Positions 7,927 through 17,516 of a DNA stretch of 19,572 nucleotides are shown piece after piece. How positions within the stretch are numbered: position 1 is the stretch's first letter; every line of letters begins with the position of its first letter. The stretch comes from Nitrospinota bacterium (GTDB lineage Bacteria; Nitrospinota_A; UBA7883; JADGGD01): positions 1 through 19,572 of the forward strand of contig JADGCD010000013.1 in the NCBI GenBank assembly GCA_015229165.1, given 5' to 3'. Under the pieces are notes generated by a model. That model did not search any database. It saw nothing but the letters and a program-made list of their open reading frames with translations, and was not told where the DNA came from. A program made the position numbers and the translations under genes.

Positions 7927-8069
7927 ACAGGGTGTGGAAAAACGTTTTCGAGGCAGGCTCCGGTAGGAGAAAGCAGGCGAGGAACCGGAACGTATGTGGG
8001 AATACGTGAGGATTTCGAGCCTGATTTCGACACCCCGGAGCCAACGCAGATAGTTTTTCCACGGCCTGT
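7927..8069. repeat. 143-bp nested imperfect palindrome (REP/MITE-like or structured RNA)
   Basis: Four pairs of complementary segments are strictly nested: ACAGG + GTGGAAAAAC (7927-7931, 7934-7943) with GTTTTTCCAC + CCTGT (8053-8062, 8065-8069); GGCTCCGG (7956-7963) with CCGGAGCC (8035-8042); CAGGC (7974-7978) with GCCTG (8019-8023); ACGTAT (7990-7995) with ATACGT (8002-8007). The whole folds as one long interrupted hairpin between convergent genes, its right end reaching the stop codon of the 67-aa gene. It looks like a dispersed intergenic repeat, but copy number cannot be judged here. Confidence 0.75.
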
Positions 8070-8272
8070 TATACGGCGGTCGCCAACTCCCGGCGAGACC
8101 GCACCTGCCGGTAATGCCCCATGAAATCGCGCAGGGTCTCCAGGGTCAGGGTCTCGGCCTCTTCCTCCGAACCGGCGATCCGAACCGCCTCGTCGTGGAT
8201 GGATTCGTAGATCTGGCGGGCCACATCGGCCATCCGGGTGATGTCTGCTTCGATCGTCATGGTGGTATCCAT
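8069..8272 (-). CDS. Small hypothetical protein, 67 residues
   Basis: An acidic, helical 67-residue protein beginning MDTTMTIEADITRMADVARQ and ending RSRRELATAV. No family is recognised and there is no signal peptide or metal motif. The middle (GSEEEAETLTLETLRDFMGHYRQ) suggests two amphipathic helices. Support for a real gene: an AGGAG ribosome site about 10 nt before the ATG at 8270-8272, a possible promoter upstream (TTGGCA, 16 bp, TATTGG), ordinary codon use, and a terminator on the same strand at 7873-7904. Its transcript would contain the 143-bp palindrome as a 3' structure, which could stabilise it. The frame extends up to 8365, but the extra residues (including a Cys pair) lack a ribosome site. 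Confidence 0.55.
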   Translation of the reverse strand: MDTTMTIEADITRMADVARQIYESIHDEAVRIAGSEEEAETLTLETLRDFMGHYRQVRSRRELATAV

Positions 8273-8795
8273 TGCTCGGGTTCTCCTGCCAATAACCTTT
8301 GCAACGGCGATGCCAAAATGAATCGACGCGAAGAATGGCGCACAACCACATGTTTTATTGTGCACTATTTCTCCATTAACATCGCCGATTCTTTGACGCC
8401 ATCCCCTCTCTGGCGCCGCTATCGGGAAGGTTTGGCGCGCCAGAATTATGACCCCGGCAGTTTTAGCTTCCTTACGGCACTCACGAACAATCCGGCGTCT
8501 TCGCCGCCGTGGACTTGACCGGTTAACTTATGAACAGACCGCCCCCTTCATGGGCTTTGTCTGGACAGGGGATGAGGAGCCCCCTCAAGGATCGGGGGTA
8601 AATGACACCGGGAGCGGCAAGGGAAGAGAGATAGAGAACACCCGAAAGGGGCATCCTGTCGGGGAGAGAAGAGCCGCCTTGACCGGTCGTGGATGAGGCG
8701 GCGAAGTACCCCCGGAACGGAAACCAATACTCCTACCGGGGGTGCGTAGACGCCGGGAGCGGTAGGCGGAGTGAGGAAGAGAACACCCGCGGGTG
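8273..8795. other. Intergenic region of 0.5 kb without a credible gene
   Basis: The left part (8273-8530) should hold the promoter of the 67-aa gene; it contains a small inverted repeat GCACAA (8340-8345) / TTGTGC (8358-8363). The right part (8590-8795) holds a degenerate direct repeat and short hairpins, described separately. Short open frames here (for example 8448-8696 plus) are Arg/Gly-rich, lack ribosome sites and look non-coding. Confidence 0.6.
8594..8789. repeat. Pair of degenerate direct repeats of about 51 bp
   Basis: 8594-8644 and 8738-8789 are copies offset by 144 bp. Both start GGGGGT, share CCGGGAGCGG, continue with a purine-rich G/A stretch and end AGAGAACACCCG. The first copy ends in a CCC-GAAA-GGG mini-hairpin (8641-8650), the second in a perfect 14-bp palindrome at the stop codon of the sensor gene. 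An 8-bp inverted repeat ACCCCCGG (8708-8715) / CCGGGGGT (8736-8743) leads into the second copy. Confidence 0.65.
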
Positions 8796-8796
8796 T
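8783..8796 (-). terminator. Probable terminator of the haem-sensor GGDEF gene
   Basis: A perfect palindrome ACACCCGCGGGTGT touches the TGA stop at 8796-8798 and is followed on the minus strand by a pyrimidine tail TTCTCTTCCTC. The stem is short and the tail is not a pure T-run, so strength is uncertain. Confidence 0.4.
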
Positions 8797-10883
8797 CAGG
8801 AGAAGCGGACCTGATCGCCCCCCGCCCGCTTCGCCGTATACATCGCGTTGTCGGCCCGTTCAACGAAAGTCCCGGCGCTCTCTCCCGGCTCGTAGACCGC
8901 CCCCCCGATGGAGACCGTCCGGGTGACCGCCTGCCGGACCCCCTCGACTTCCGGGGTGAAAACGGTTCGGCCAAACTCCTGCCGGATACGGTCGGCCACC
9001 CGGGCGCCCTGTTCGGCCCCCGCACCGGGCAGGAGGACGGTGAACTCTTCCCCCCCGTAGCGGAACCCGGCGTCGCCGTGGTCCCGGATCGCCCCCCGAA
9101 CGATGTTCCCCAGCGCGGCCAGACAGACATCCCCTTCCACATGGCCGTAGGTGTCGTTGAAGCTCTTGAACTTGTCGATGTCGAGGAACAGCAGCGTCAG
9201 CGGGGAAGCCCCCCGCCCTCCGGTGATCTCCCGCTCCAGCCGGTCGAAGAAGTGGCGCTTGTTGTAAAGCCCCGTCAGGGTGTCGGTGATGGTCTGGAGC
9301 CTGAGCTCGTCCTCCATCTCCTTGCGGAAGGTGATGTCCTTGTAGACGCCGATGACCGACGGATACCCCTCCACGTCGGCCACATGGGTGTGGGTGGCCA
9401 GATAGTACCGCCCGTTGGCGGCGGCGATCTCCACCGACGAGACCGCCCGGCGCTCCTGCTGTCCCAGATGGCAGCCGGGGCAGGGGGATTCCCGTCCCGC
9501 CACCGCCTCGAAACAGCGCTGCCCCACCGCCTCGGCGCCGAAGGTGTTGCGCATCAGCTTGTTCATGTAGGTGACCGTCGATTCCCCTTCGACGATCATC
9601 ACGGCGTCGCCCATGCCGTCCATAATGGCGTTGAGCTTGTTCCGCTCCACCCGCAGCATCTCCTCGGCCCGTTTCCGGCTGGAGATGTCGGTGGCCACGA
9701 AGACCAGCCCCATCAGGCGGTTCTCCGAATCGATGAGGGGGCCGATGTTGAGCAGGAAGTAGCGGTGGGCCTCTTTCAGGGTCAGGTCGAACTCTTCGTG
9801 GTGTTCGATGTCCCGCCCGGCCGCGCCCCCCTCCACGATCCGGCGGCAGACCGCCAGGAGCCGCGCCCGCTGCCCTTCGGGCAAGAATTCCGCCAACGGG
9901 CGTCCGATCAGCTCGTCCCGGCCGATCTCCAGCCCGTACTGCTCCTTCTGCCGCTCCCACTCCACGTTGACCGAGTCGATGACCAGGTCGGTGTCGGAGG
10001 TCAGGATGATCCGCTGGGTCGAGTCGACCACCGCCTGATAGAAGTCGCGGGTCTGGCGGACCGCCTCCACCTGCCGGGTCACCTCGCCGGTCAGCTCCAC
10101 GTTCGACCGGCGCATGAAGTCGAACATCTCCTTCAGCCGCCCGCTCATGGTGTTGAAGTGGGCCGACAGCTCCCCGATCTCGTCGTTGCGGACCAGCTCG
10201 ATCCGGCGGCCGAAATCGCCGTCGGCGACGGCGGCGATGGTCCGGGTCATGGCGGTCACCGGGCGGACGATGGCGCGCGAAAGGTAGACGAGCAACGCCA
10301 CCATGAGGGCGACGATGAATCCCCCCGTCAGCAGCGTGTCCCCCGCCAATTCGGCGATGGCGGCCTCAACCTCGGCCTTGGAGACCTCCGTGACCACGAG
10401 CCCCAGCACATACCCGACCGGGATCTGCCCCGGGCCGTCGGGGTTGTCGTGGCACCGGACGCAGGGCGCCTCGGCATGGAGGGGGACGACCCGGACGAAG
10501 GCGGCGTCGGTCTGGTAGGCCCGAACCGTTCCGTCGGCCAGCGAGTCCACCTCCTCGGGAGTCATCGGCTGTTCGGTGGCGTCTTCCACATACTGTTCGT
10601 TGATGGCCCGGCTGTGGACCATCCGGACGAAGACCCCGGTGGAATTCTTGTTCACCCGCTCCAGCAGGTCATCGATGAGCGCTCCCCCCTCGGCGGCCCG
10701 GAAGACGAAGGTCAGGATGGAGGCCGCGATGGTGTCCGACAGGCTCTCGGCCCGCTCTACCCCCCCGTGGAGCAGCTCCTTTTTCAGGTGGGCGTAGTGG
10801 AGCGACAGGAAGAGCCCCAGCAACAGCATGAAGCTGACGCCGATGAGGGCCACTTTGCCGGTCAGTCGTCGATGCCAGCGCAC
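8796..10883 (-). CDS. Membrane sensor diguanylate cyclase: haem-c periplasmic domain, HAMP, two PAS, GGDEF
   Basis: A 695-residue inner-membrane protein. Order of parts: transmembrane helix at about 11-30; periplasmic domain 31-183 of the Tll0287-like type (GVFVRMVHSRAINEQY...) ending with a c-type haem motif CVRCH at 141-145; second transmembrane helix about 184-202; HAMP 203-256; a helical linker; PAS 1 about 285-390; PAS 2 about 395-520, containing a CPGCH motif at 468-472; GGDEF about 525-695 with DTLTGLYNKRHFF, FLDIDKFKSFND and GGEEF at 610-614. It should make c-di-GMP in response to a redox or gas signal at the haem. The I-site reads RDHGD, so a canonical RxxD is absent. I chose the GTG at 10881-10883, preceded by AAGGA at 5 bp; ATGs at 10937 and 10964 have no ribosome site. 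Confidence 0.9.
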   Translation of the reverse strand: MRWHRRLTGKVALIGVSFMLLLGLFLSLHYAHLKKELLHGGVERAESLSDTIAASILTFVFRAAEGGALIDDLLERVNKNSTGVFVRMVHSRAINEQYVEDATEQPMTPEEVDSLADGTVRAYQTDAAFVRVVPLHAEAPCVRCHDNPDGPGQIPVGYVLGLVVTEVSKAEVEAAIAELAGDTLLTGGFIVALMVALLVYLSRAIVRPVTAMTRTIAAVADGDFGRRIELVRNDEIGELSAHFNTMSGRLKEMFDFMRRSNVELTGEVTRQVEAVRQTRDFYQAVVDSTQRIILTSDTDLVIDSVNVEWERQKEQYGLEIGRDELIGRPLAEFLPEGQRARLLAVCRRIVEGGAAGRDIEHHEEFDLTLKEAHRYFLLNIGPLIDSENRLMGLVFVATDISSRKRAEEMLRVERNKLNAIMDGMGDAVMIVEGESTVTYMNKLMRNTFGAEAVGQRCFEAVAGRESPCPGCHLGQQERRAVSSVEIAAANGRYYLATHTHVADVEGYPSVIGVYKDITFRKEMEDELRLQTITDTLTGLYNKRHFFDRLEREITGGRGASPLTLLFLDIDKFKSFNDTYGHVEGDVCLAALGNIVRGAIRDHGDAGFRYGGEEFTVLLPGAGAEQGARVADRIRQEFGRTVFTPEVEGVRQAVTRTVSIGGAVYEPGESAGTFVERADNAMYTAKRAGGDQVRFS

Positions 10884-10963
10884 GCCGGTCCTTTCGTTGG
10901 AGACGGCGGGGAAATGTTCCCGCCGCGAACCTCTCATTTTAGTACAACATCCCGAAGAGCGCA

Positions 10964-10992
10964 TTACCGAACCGGGGTCGGCGGGATATAAT
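10964..10992 (+). promoter_or_regulatory. Promoter of uvrA
   Basis: A perfect TATAAT (10987-10992) lies 17 bp after TTACCG (10964-10969, 3 of 6 consensus). Transcription would begin near 11000, about 25 nt before the ATG at 11024. An ATG at 10991 lies inside the -10 box and therefore cannot be the start. No clear LexA box is visible around it. Confidence 0.6.
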
Positions 10993-11023
10993 GAGCCTTT
11001 TGACAGCGGTACAGAAGAAAATC

Positions 11024-13854
<2,831 letters not shown>

Positions 13855-13858
<4 letters not shown>

Positions 13859-14454
13859 AGATATCCGTTCTTATTGATACCTCTCTCTTCCGGCTCTATG
13901 AGAGAGACCGGAATTCGCATCGTATTGACGGCGATGAACTAAATAGAGACCTTAATGCATTCAAGGAACTTCTGAGGTGCGATGCAGTCATTTGGCATTA
14001 CACAGATACCATTACGTTTGAACTGGGCGATCATTTTGGGGAAACTTGGCACAATTTCATCTTAACGTTTAAATTTCAGAAAATTTCCGCTCTCCGCCTT
14101 TTAGATGGTTCGTTCAAACTGGACGGAAGTGGAAACCTCGGTGGTAACTTTGGTGGAAGCCTTAAAGAGCATATCGAACGGAAAGATTACCTGGAGGCAT
14201 ACGTCAAAGAGCTGGAGTCTGGGAATATGGGTGCAGCGTGGAAGGCAAGAAACCAACGCGGCGACATCGAGCTAATGGAAGCGGCTTTGGAACATGACAT
14301 TCCGCATTTCCTCACCGTCGACTATCGCAGGATCGATAGCGTAGCTACTTATTCAAAAAAGAACCCGAACTGCGAAGCTACACAACGAATAAGCAAAGTC
14401 ATCAAACGGCCGATACAGTTGCTCAGTGAAATACCTTCGGGATCATCCGAGTAA
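13855..14454 (+). CDS. PIN-like domain protein, putative toxin ribonuclease
   Basis: A 199-residue protein with a probable PIN-like fold. The N-terminal strand KISVLIDTSLF places Asp8 where PIN nucleases have their first metal ligand; Glu56 lies in the second helix-strand area; Asp137 (GDIELMEAA) and Asp156 (HFLTVDYRRI) occupy the third and fourth acidic positions. The glycine-rich loop at about 90-101 is unusual. The ATG overlaps the uvrA TGA (ATGA) and uses a GGTGGGG ribosome site inside uvrA. A 55-aa ORF starts 6 bp after the stop and looks like an antitoxin tail, so the pair may be a toxin-first toxin-antitoxin module. Codon and base use are far more AT-rich than in uvrA and truA, which points to recent acquisition. 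Activity and target are inferred; the fold assignment rests on motif spacing only. Confidence 0.65.
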
Positions 14455-14460
14455 GTGCCA

Positions 14461-14628
14461 ATGCCTAAACCCAAAATCCAAAGCACTCCGCAAAAATACG
14501 ATCGCCACACCCAGACGCTGGAAGGGTTAGCAGATGTCGATGCGGGGCGAACGATCCCTCATCATAAGGTGGCGGCGTGGGCGGAAAGTCTCTCCCACAA
14601 AAACCCGCTCCCCTTGCCCCGCCCATGA
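14461..14628 (+). CDS. 55-aa ORF resembling the toxin-binding tail of an RHH-type antitoxin
   Basis: A short frame starting MPKPKIQSTPQKYDRHTQ and running to PLPLPRP, 6 bp after the PIN-like gene. The central part LADVDAGRTIPHHKVAAWAESL matches the pattern known from C-termini of ParD/RelB/CopG-like antitoxins (xDxDAGRxxxHxxVxxWxxS), the segment that wraps around the toxin. The usual ribbon-helix-helix part is absent: only about 22 residues precede the tail, so it may neutralise the toxin without binding DNA, or be a remnant. A weak ribosome site (GAGTAAG) overlaps the end of the PIN gene, suggesting coupling. It ends 23 bp before the palindrome in front of truA. Confidence 0.55.
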   Translation: MPKPKIQSTPQKYDRHTQTLEGLADVDAGRTIPHHKVAAWAESLSHKNPLPLPRP

Positions 14629-14651
14629 GGTCAGCCGTGCGCCCCGTTCCC

Positions 14652-14833
14652 CATGCGCTCTCCGGAGGGAGACGTTCTCTTCCTTCGAACGAGACAAGAG
14701 CCAAAGAGACCTTTTTCTGCGGCGGTCGCGGTGGGGGCGTCTTCGTCCCCGCCACGACCGACGCCGCAAAGCTTTCTTTTGGTACTTTTCTTTCTCGAAA
14801 GAAAAGTACGTCTTCCTTCCCGAGGACCGCATG
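14652..14833. repeat. 182-bp imperfect palindrome ending on the truA start codon
   Basis: The sequence folds on itself around a centre near 14743 (CGTCTTCG loop). Outer ends CATGCG (14652-14657) and CGCATG (14828-14833) pair; next GGGAGACG pairs with CGTCTTCC; then a purine/pyrimidine-rich arm (about 14675-14712 with 14773-14812) and a GC-rich inner stem (TGCGGC...GGGGGCG with TCCCC...GCCGCA). By eye about 70-75 percent of arm positions match. The right arm contains its own perfect 13-bp hairpin GTACTTTTCTTTC (14782-14794) / GAAAGAAAAGTAC (14797-14809). It may be a dispersed repeat, and as RNA it would enclose the truA ribosome site and AUG. Confidence 0.75.
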
Positions 14834-15604
14834 AGGCGGGTGCGGATTGACTTGGCGTACGACGGGGCCGCGTACGTCGGTTGGCAGATGCAGCCCAACG
14901 GGTTGTCGATACAGCAAGTCGTCGAAGAAGCCCTCGTCACGCTTTTGAAAAGCCCCGAGCGCATCGTCCTCAATTGCGCCGGGCGGACCGACGCCGGTGT
15001 CCACGCCCTTCGCCACCCCTGCGTAGCCGACATCCCCGGACGGATCGAAGACGCCGCCCTCATGCGCGGTTTGAACACCCTCCTCCCCGACGACATCGCC
15101 GTCATCGCCGTCGCCACCGTGGCCCCCGACTGGAACCCCCGGCACGACGCCACCCGGAAAAGCTACCGCTACCTCATCCACAACAGCGTCGTCCCCGACC
15201 CCTTCCTGCATAATCGCGTCTGGCGCATCCCCCACCCCCTGAACGAAGCCGCCATGCGGGAAGGAGGCGCCTTTCTGGTCGGTCAGTTCGACTTCACCTC
15301 CTTCCGGGCCGCCCGGTGCGCCACCAAAAGCTCCCAACGGCGCATCCTCCGCCTCGACGTCTGGCGGCAGGGCGAGACCGTCGTCATCGAGACCACCGGC
15401 ACCGGCTACCTGAAACACATGGTCCGCAACATCGTCGGCGTCCTTGTTGAGGTCGGCCTCGGCAAACGGCCCCCCGAATGGGTCGGCCAGGTGCTGGCCG
15501 CCCGCGACCGACAACAGGCCGCCCGTTGCGCCCCCCCGCAGGGGCTTTACATGGTCGGTGTCGACTACGACGGCCCCCGATACGACGAAATGGACGACGA
15601 ATAA
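14831..15604 (+). CDS. truA: tRNA pseudouridine(38-40) synthase TruA
   Basis: A 257-residue TruA, which converts uridines 38-40 of the tRNA anticodon arm to pseudouridine. It begins MRRVRIDLAYDGAAYVGWQ, with the catalytic Asp54 in CAGRTDAGVHA. Later blocks LNTLLPDDIAV, RHDATRKSYRYLI, FDFTSFRAA and the C-terminal GYLKHMVRNIVGVLVEVG are all typical. The ATG at 14831 is preceded by GAGG at about 5 bp (14822-14825). The same frame is open upstream to 14534, but that part is translated repeat DNA and lacks TruA homology. The start codon and ribosome site lie in the right arm of the long palindrome, so translation may be hindered or regulated by RNA folding. Confidence 0.96.
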   Translation: MRRVRIDLAYDGAAYVGWQMQPNGLSIQQVVEEALVTLLKSPERIVLNCAGRTDAGVHALRHPCVADIPGRIEDAALMRGLNTLLPDDIAVIAVATVAPDWNPRHDATRKSYRYLIHNSVVPDPFLHNRVWRIPHPLNEAAMREGGAFLVGQFDFTSFRAARCATKSSQRRILRLDVWRQGETVVIETTGTGYLKHMVRNIVGVLVEVGLGKRPPEWVGQVLAARDRQQAARCAPPQGLYMVGVDYDGPRYDEMDDE

Positions 15605-15690
15605 CGTTTCGTCCACCCCTTTCGCCGGAAACATGATCCCGGTCATACACCCCGCCTGATCGTTTCGCCTAGAATCCGGCTTCCTTTTGC

Positions 15691-15725
15691 ACATTCCGTC
15701 CATTTACGTACATTCCGTTCACTTA
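15691..15725 (+). promoter_or_regulatory. Direct repeat upstream of hcp, possible operator
   Basis: ACATTCCGTCCATTTA (15691-15706) and ACATTCCGTTCACTTA (15710-15725) match at 14 of 16 positions with a 19-bp period, close to two helix turns. They overlap a weak promoter candidate TTGCAC (15687-15692), 16 bp, TACATT (15709-15714). The second copy ends just before the ribosome site GGAGG (15729-15733). They could bind a nitrosative-stress regulator; the sequence does not match FNR or NsrR consensus that I know. Confidence 0.4.
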
Positions 15726-15742
15726 TCCGGAGGCCCGACCAC

Positions 15743-17380
15743 ATGAAAATGTTCTGCGACCAGTGCCAGGAAACCACCCGCAACGAAGCCTGCCTCTCCG
15801 TGGGCATCTGCGGCAAAGACGAAGAGGTCTCCGACCTTCAGGACCTGCTCGTCCACGTGACCAAAGGAATCGCCTACTGGGCCGACAAGGCCGGTTCCGA
15901 CCCCGAGTCCGACCGGTTCATCGCCCAGGCCCTTTTCTTCACCATCACCAACGTCAACTTCGACGCCGACCGGCATGTCGAAATGATCAAGGCCGCCGTC
16001 AAGGTGCGCGACCGGCTGCGCGGCAAGGCCGGCGCCCCCGCCGGAAACCATCCCGACGCCGCCACCGTCGAAATCCCCGCCAAGTACGGCCGCATGCTGG
16101 TGCTGGCCGAGGCGGTGAGCCCGCTGACCGAAAAGAACGAGGACATCCGCTCCCTCAAGCAGCTGGTGACCTACGGCGCCAAGGGCGCCGCGGCCTACGC
16201 CGAACACGCCCTGGTTCTGGGCGCCGACGGCGGCGCCGTCATGGCCGGCATCCGGGCCGCGCTGGTGGCCACCCTCGACCCGAACGCCACCGTCGATTCC
16301 CTGCTGGGCGCCACCATGGCGCTGGGGAACACCTGCGTGGCCGCCATGGCGCTCCTCGACGGCGCCAACACCGGCCGCTACGGCAACCCGGCCATCACCA
16401 CCGTCTCCACCGCCCTTAAGGGGGGACCGGCCATCGTAATGTCGGGCCACGACCTCAAAGACCTCGAAGAGCTGCTCGACCAGACCGCCGGGACCGGCGT
16501 CTCGGTCTACACCCACTCCGAGATGCTCCCGGCCCACGCCTACCCCTTCTTCAAGAAGTACTCCCACCTGGCCGGCCACTTCGGAACCGCCTGGCACGCC
16601 CAGCGGCAGGAGTTCCCGAACTTCCACGGGGTCATCATCCACAACACCAACTGCATCCAGGAGCCGACCCCGGCCTACCAGAACCGGATGTACACCACCG
16701 GTCTCGTCGGCTGGCCCGGCGTCCACCACATCGCCAACAACGCCGATGGCTCCCGCGACTTCAGCGGCGCAATCGACCACGCCAAAGCCTTGGGCGACAT
16801 CGGAACCCGCACGGGGCACGACCTGACCATCGGTTTCGCCCACAACCAGGTGCTGGCGCTGGCCGACAAGGTGGTTGACGCCGTGAAAGCGGGCGCCATC
16901 AAGAAGTTCGTGGTCATGGCCGGGTGCGACGGACGCCACCCGGAGCGGAACTACTTCACCGATATGGCCAAGGCTCTCCCCAACGATGCGGTGATTCTGA
17001 CCGCCGGGTGCGCCAAGTACCGCTACAACGACCTCAATCTGGGCGACATCGGCGGCATCCCCCGGGTGCTGGACGCCGGGCAGTGCAACGACTGCTACTC
17101 GCTGGCCGCCATCGCGCTGGCGCTCAAGGACGTGTTCCAGCTCTCCGACATCAACGACCTGCCGCTCGACTTCGCCATCGGCTGGTACGAGCAGAAGGCC
17201 GTCTGCGTGCTGCTGGCCCTGCTGGCGCTGGGGGTCAAGGGAGTCCGCCTCGGGCCGACGCTCCCTGCGTTCCTGTCGCCCAACGTGGTGAACGTGCTGG
17301 TGAACACCTTCGACGTGAAGGGGATCACCACCGTGGAGCAGGATCTGGAAGCGATCATGGGAACCGCCGCCACGGCGTAA
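15743..17380 (+). CDS. hcp: Hydroxylamine reductase / hybrid cluster protein (class I)
   Basis: A 545-residue Hcp (prismane protein), which reduces hydroxylamine in vitro and is linked to NO detoxification as NO reductase and S-nitrosylase in other bacteria. The N-terminal cysteines C5-x2-C8-x8-C17-x5-C23 follow the class I spacing of anaerobes such as Desulfovibrio ([4Fe-4S]) and not the wider E. coli spacing. Hybrid-cluster ligands are visible: VYTHSEM (His, Glu), HNTNCIQEP, AGCDGRHPE (Cys395, the likely persulfide position), LTAGCAKYRYN, AGQCNDCYS and the Glu in IGWYEQKAV. Length fits class I. The ATG has GGAGG at 15729-15733. No reductase gene (hcr) is adjacent, as usual for class I. A strong terminator follows the stop. 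Confidence 0.97.
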   Translation: MKMFCDQCQETTRNEACLSVGICGKDEEVSDLQDLLVHVTKGIAYWADKAGSDPESDRFIAQALFFTITNVNFDADRHVEMIKAAVKVRDRLRGKAGAPAGNHPDAATVEIPAKYGRMLVLAEAVSPLTEKNEDIRSLKQLVTYGAKGAAAYAEHALVLGADGGAVMAGIRAALVATLDPNATVDSLLGATMALGNTCVAAMALLDGANTGRYGNPAITTVSTALKGGPAIVMSGHDLKDLEELLDQTAGTGVSVYTHSEMLPAHAYPFFKKYSHLAGHFGTAWHAQRQEFPNFHGVIIHNTNCIQEPTPAYQNRMYTTGLVGWPGVHHIANNADGSRDFSGAIDHAKALGDIGTRTGHDLTIGFAHNQVLALADKVVDAVKAGAIKKFVVMAGCDGRHPERNYFTDMAKALPNDAVILTAGCAKYRYNDLNLGDIGGIPRVLDAGQCNDCYSLAAIALALKDVFQLSDINDLPLDFAIGWYEQKAVCVLLALLALGVKGVRLGPTLPAFLSPNVVNVLVNTFDVKGITTVEQDLEAIMGTAATA

Positions 17381-17399
17381 CCCGCTCTGCGCGAACGAA

Positions 17400-17429
17400 C
17401 GGGGAGGCCGACCGGCCTCCCCGTTTTTT
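17400..17429 (+). terminator. Rho-independent terminator of hcp
   Basis: An 11-bp GC-rich stem (CGGGGAGGCCG 17400-17410 with CGGCCTCCCCG 17413-17423) is followed directly by six T (17424-17429), 20 bp after the hcp stop. Confidence 0.92.
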
Positions 17430-17516
17430 CATGCATTGAACGTTCCGTGATAGCATCGACCGTCCGGCGTGGCGCCGGTATGGGTGAATAGACGCCAACC
17501 CTCTTCTGAGGTTCCC

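Noticed and set aside
8448..8696. 82-codon plus-strand frame in the intergenic gap
   Set aside because: No ribosome site, Arg/Gly-rich translation, and it crosses the degenerate repeat; probably chance.
8793..10991. Long open frame of 732 codons on the plus strand opposite the sensor gene
   Set aside because: It is the antisense shadow of a GC-rich gene whose minus-strand frame has clear HAMP, PAS and GGDEF motifs; its translation is His/Gly/Pro/Asp-rich and resembles no protein.
10991..11023. Upstream ATG as the uvrA start
   Set aside because: The ATG at 10991 lies in the TATAAT -10 box and adds 11 residues not found in UvrA; the start at 11024 fits homology.
14534..14830. In-frame extension of truA upstream
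   Set aside because: This stretch is the long palindrome translated; several frames are open simply because it is GC-rich repeat DNA, and TruA homology starts at 14831.
14465..15703. Minus-strand frame of 412 codons covering truA and its upstream palindrome
   Set aside because: It crosses the repeat and truA antisense, with Gly/Val/Asp-rich translation and no recognisable domain.
17430..17516. Possible riboswitch (c-di-GMP type) before the secreted protein
   Set aside because: Only a loose GGCGT/ACGCC pairing is seen; the conserved GEMM core and tetraloop receptor are absent and the leader is short.
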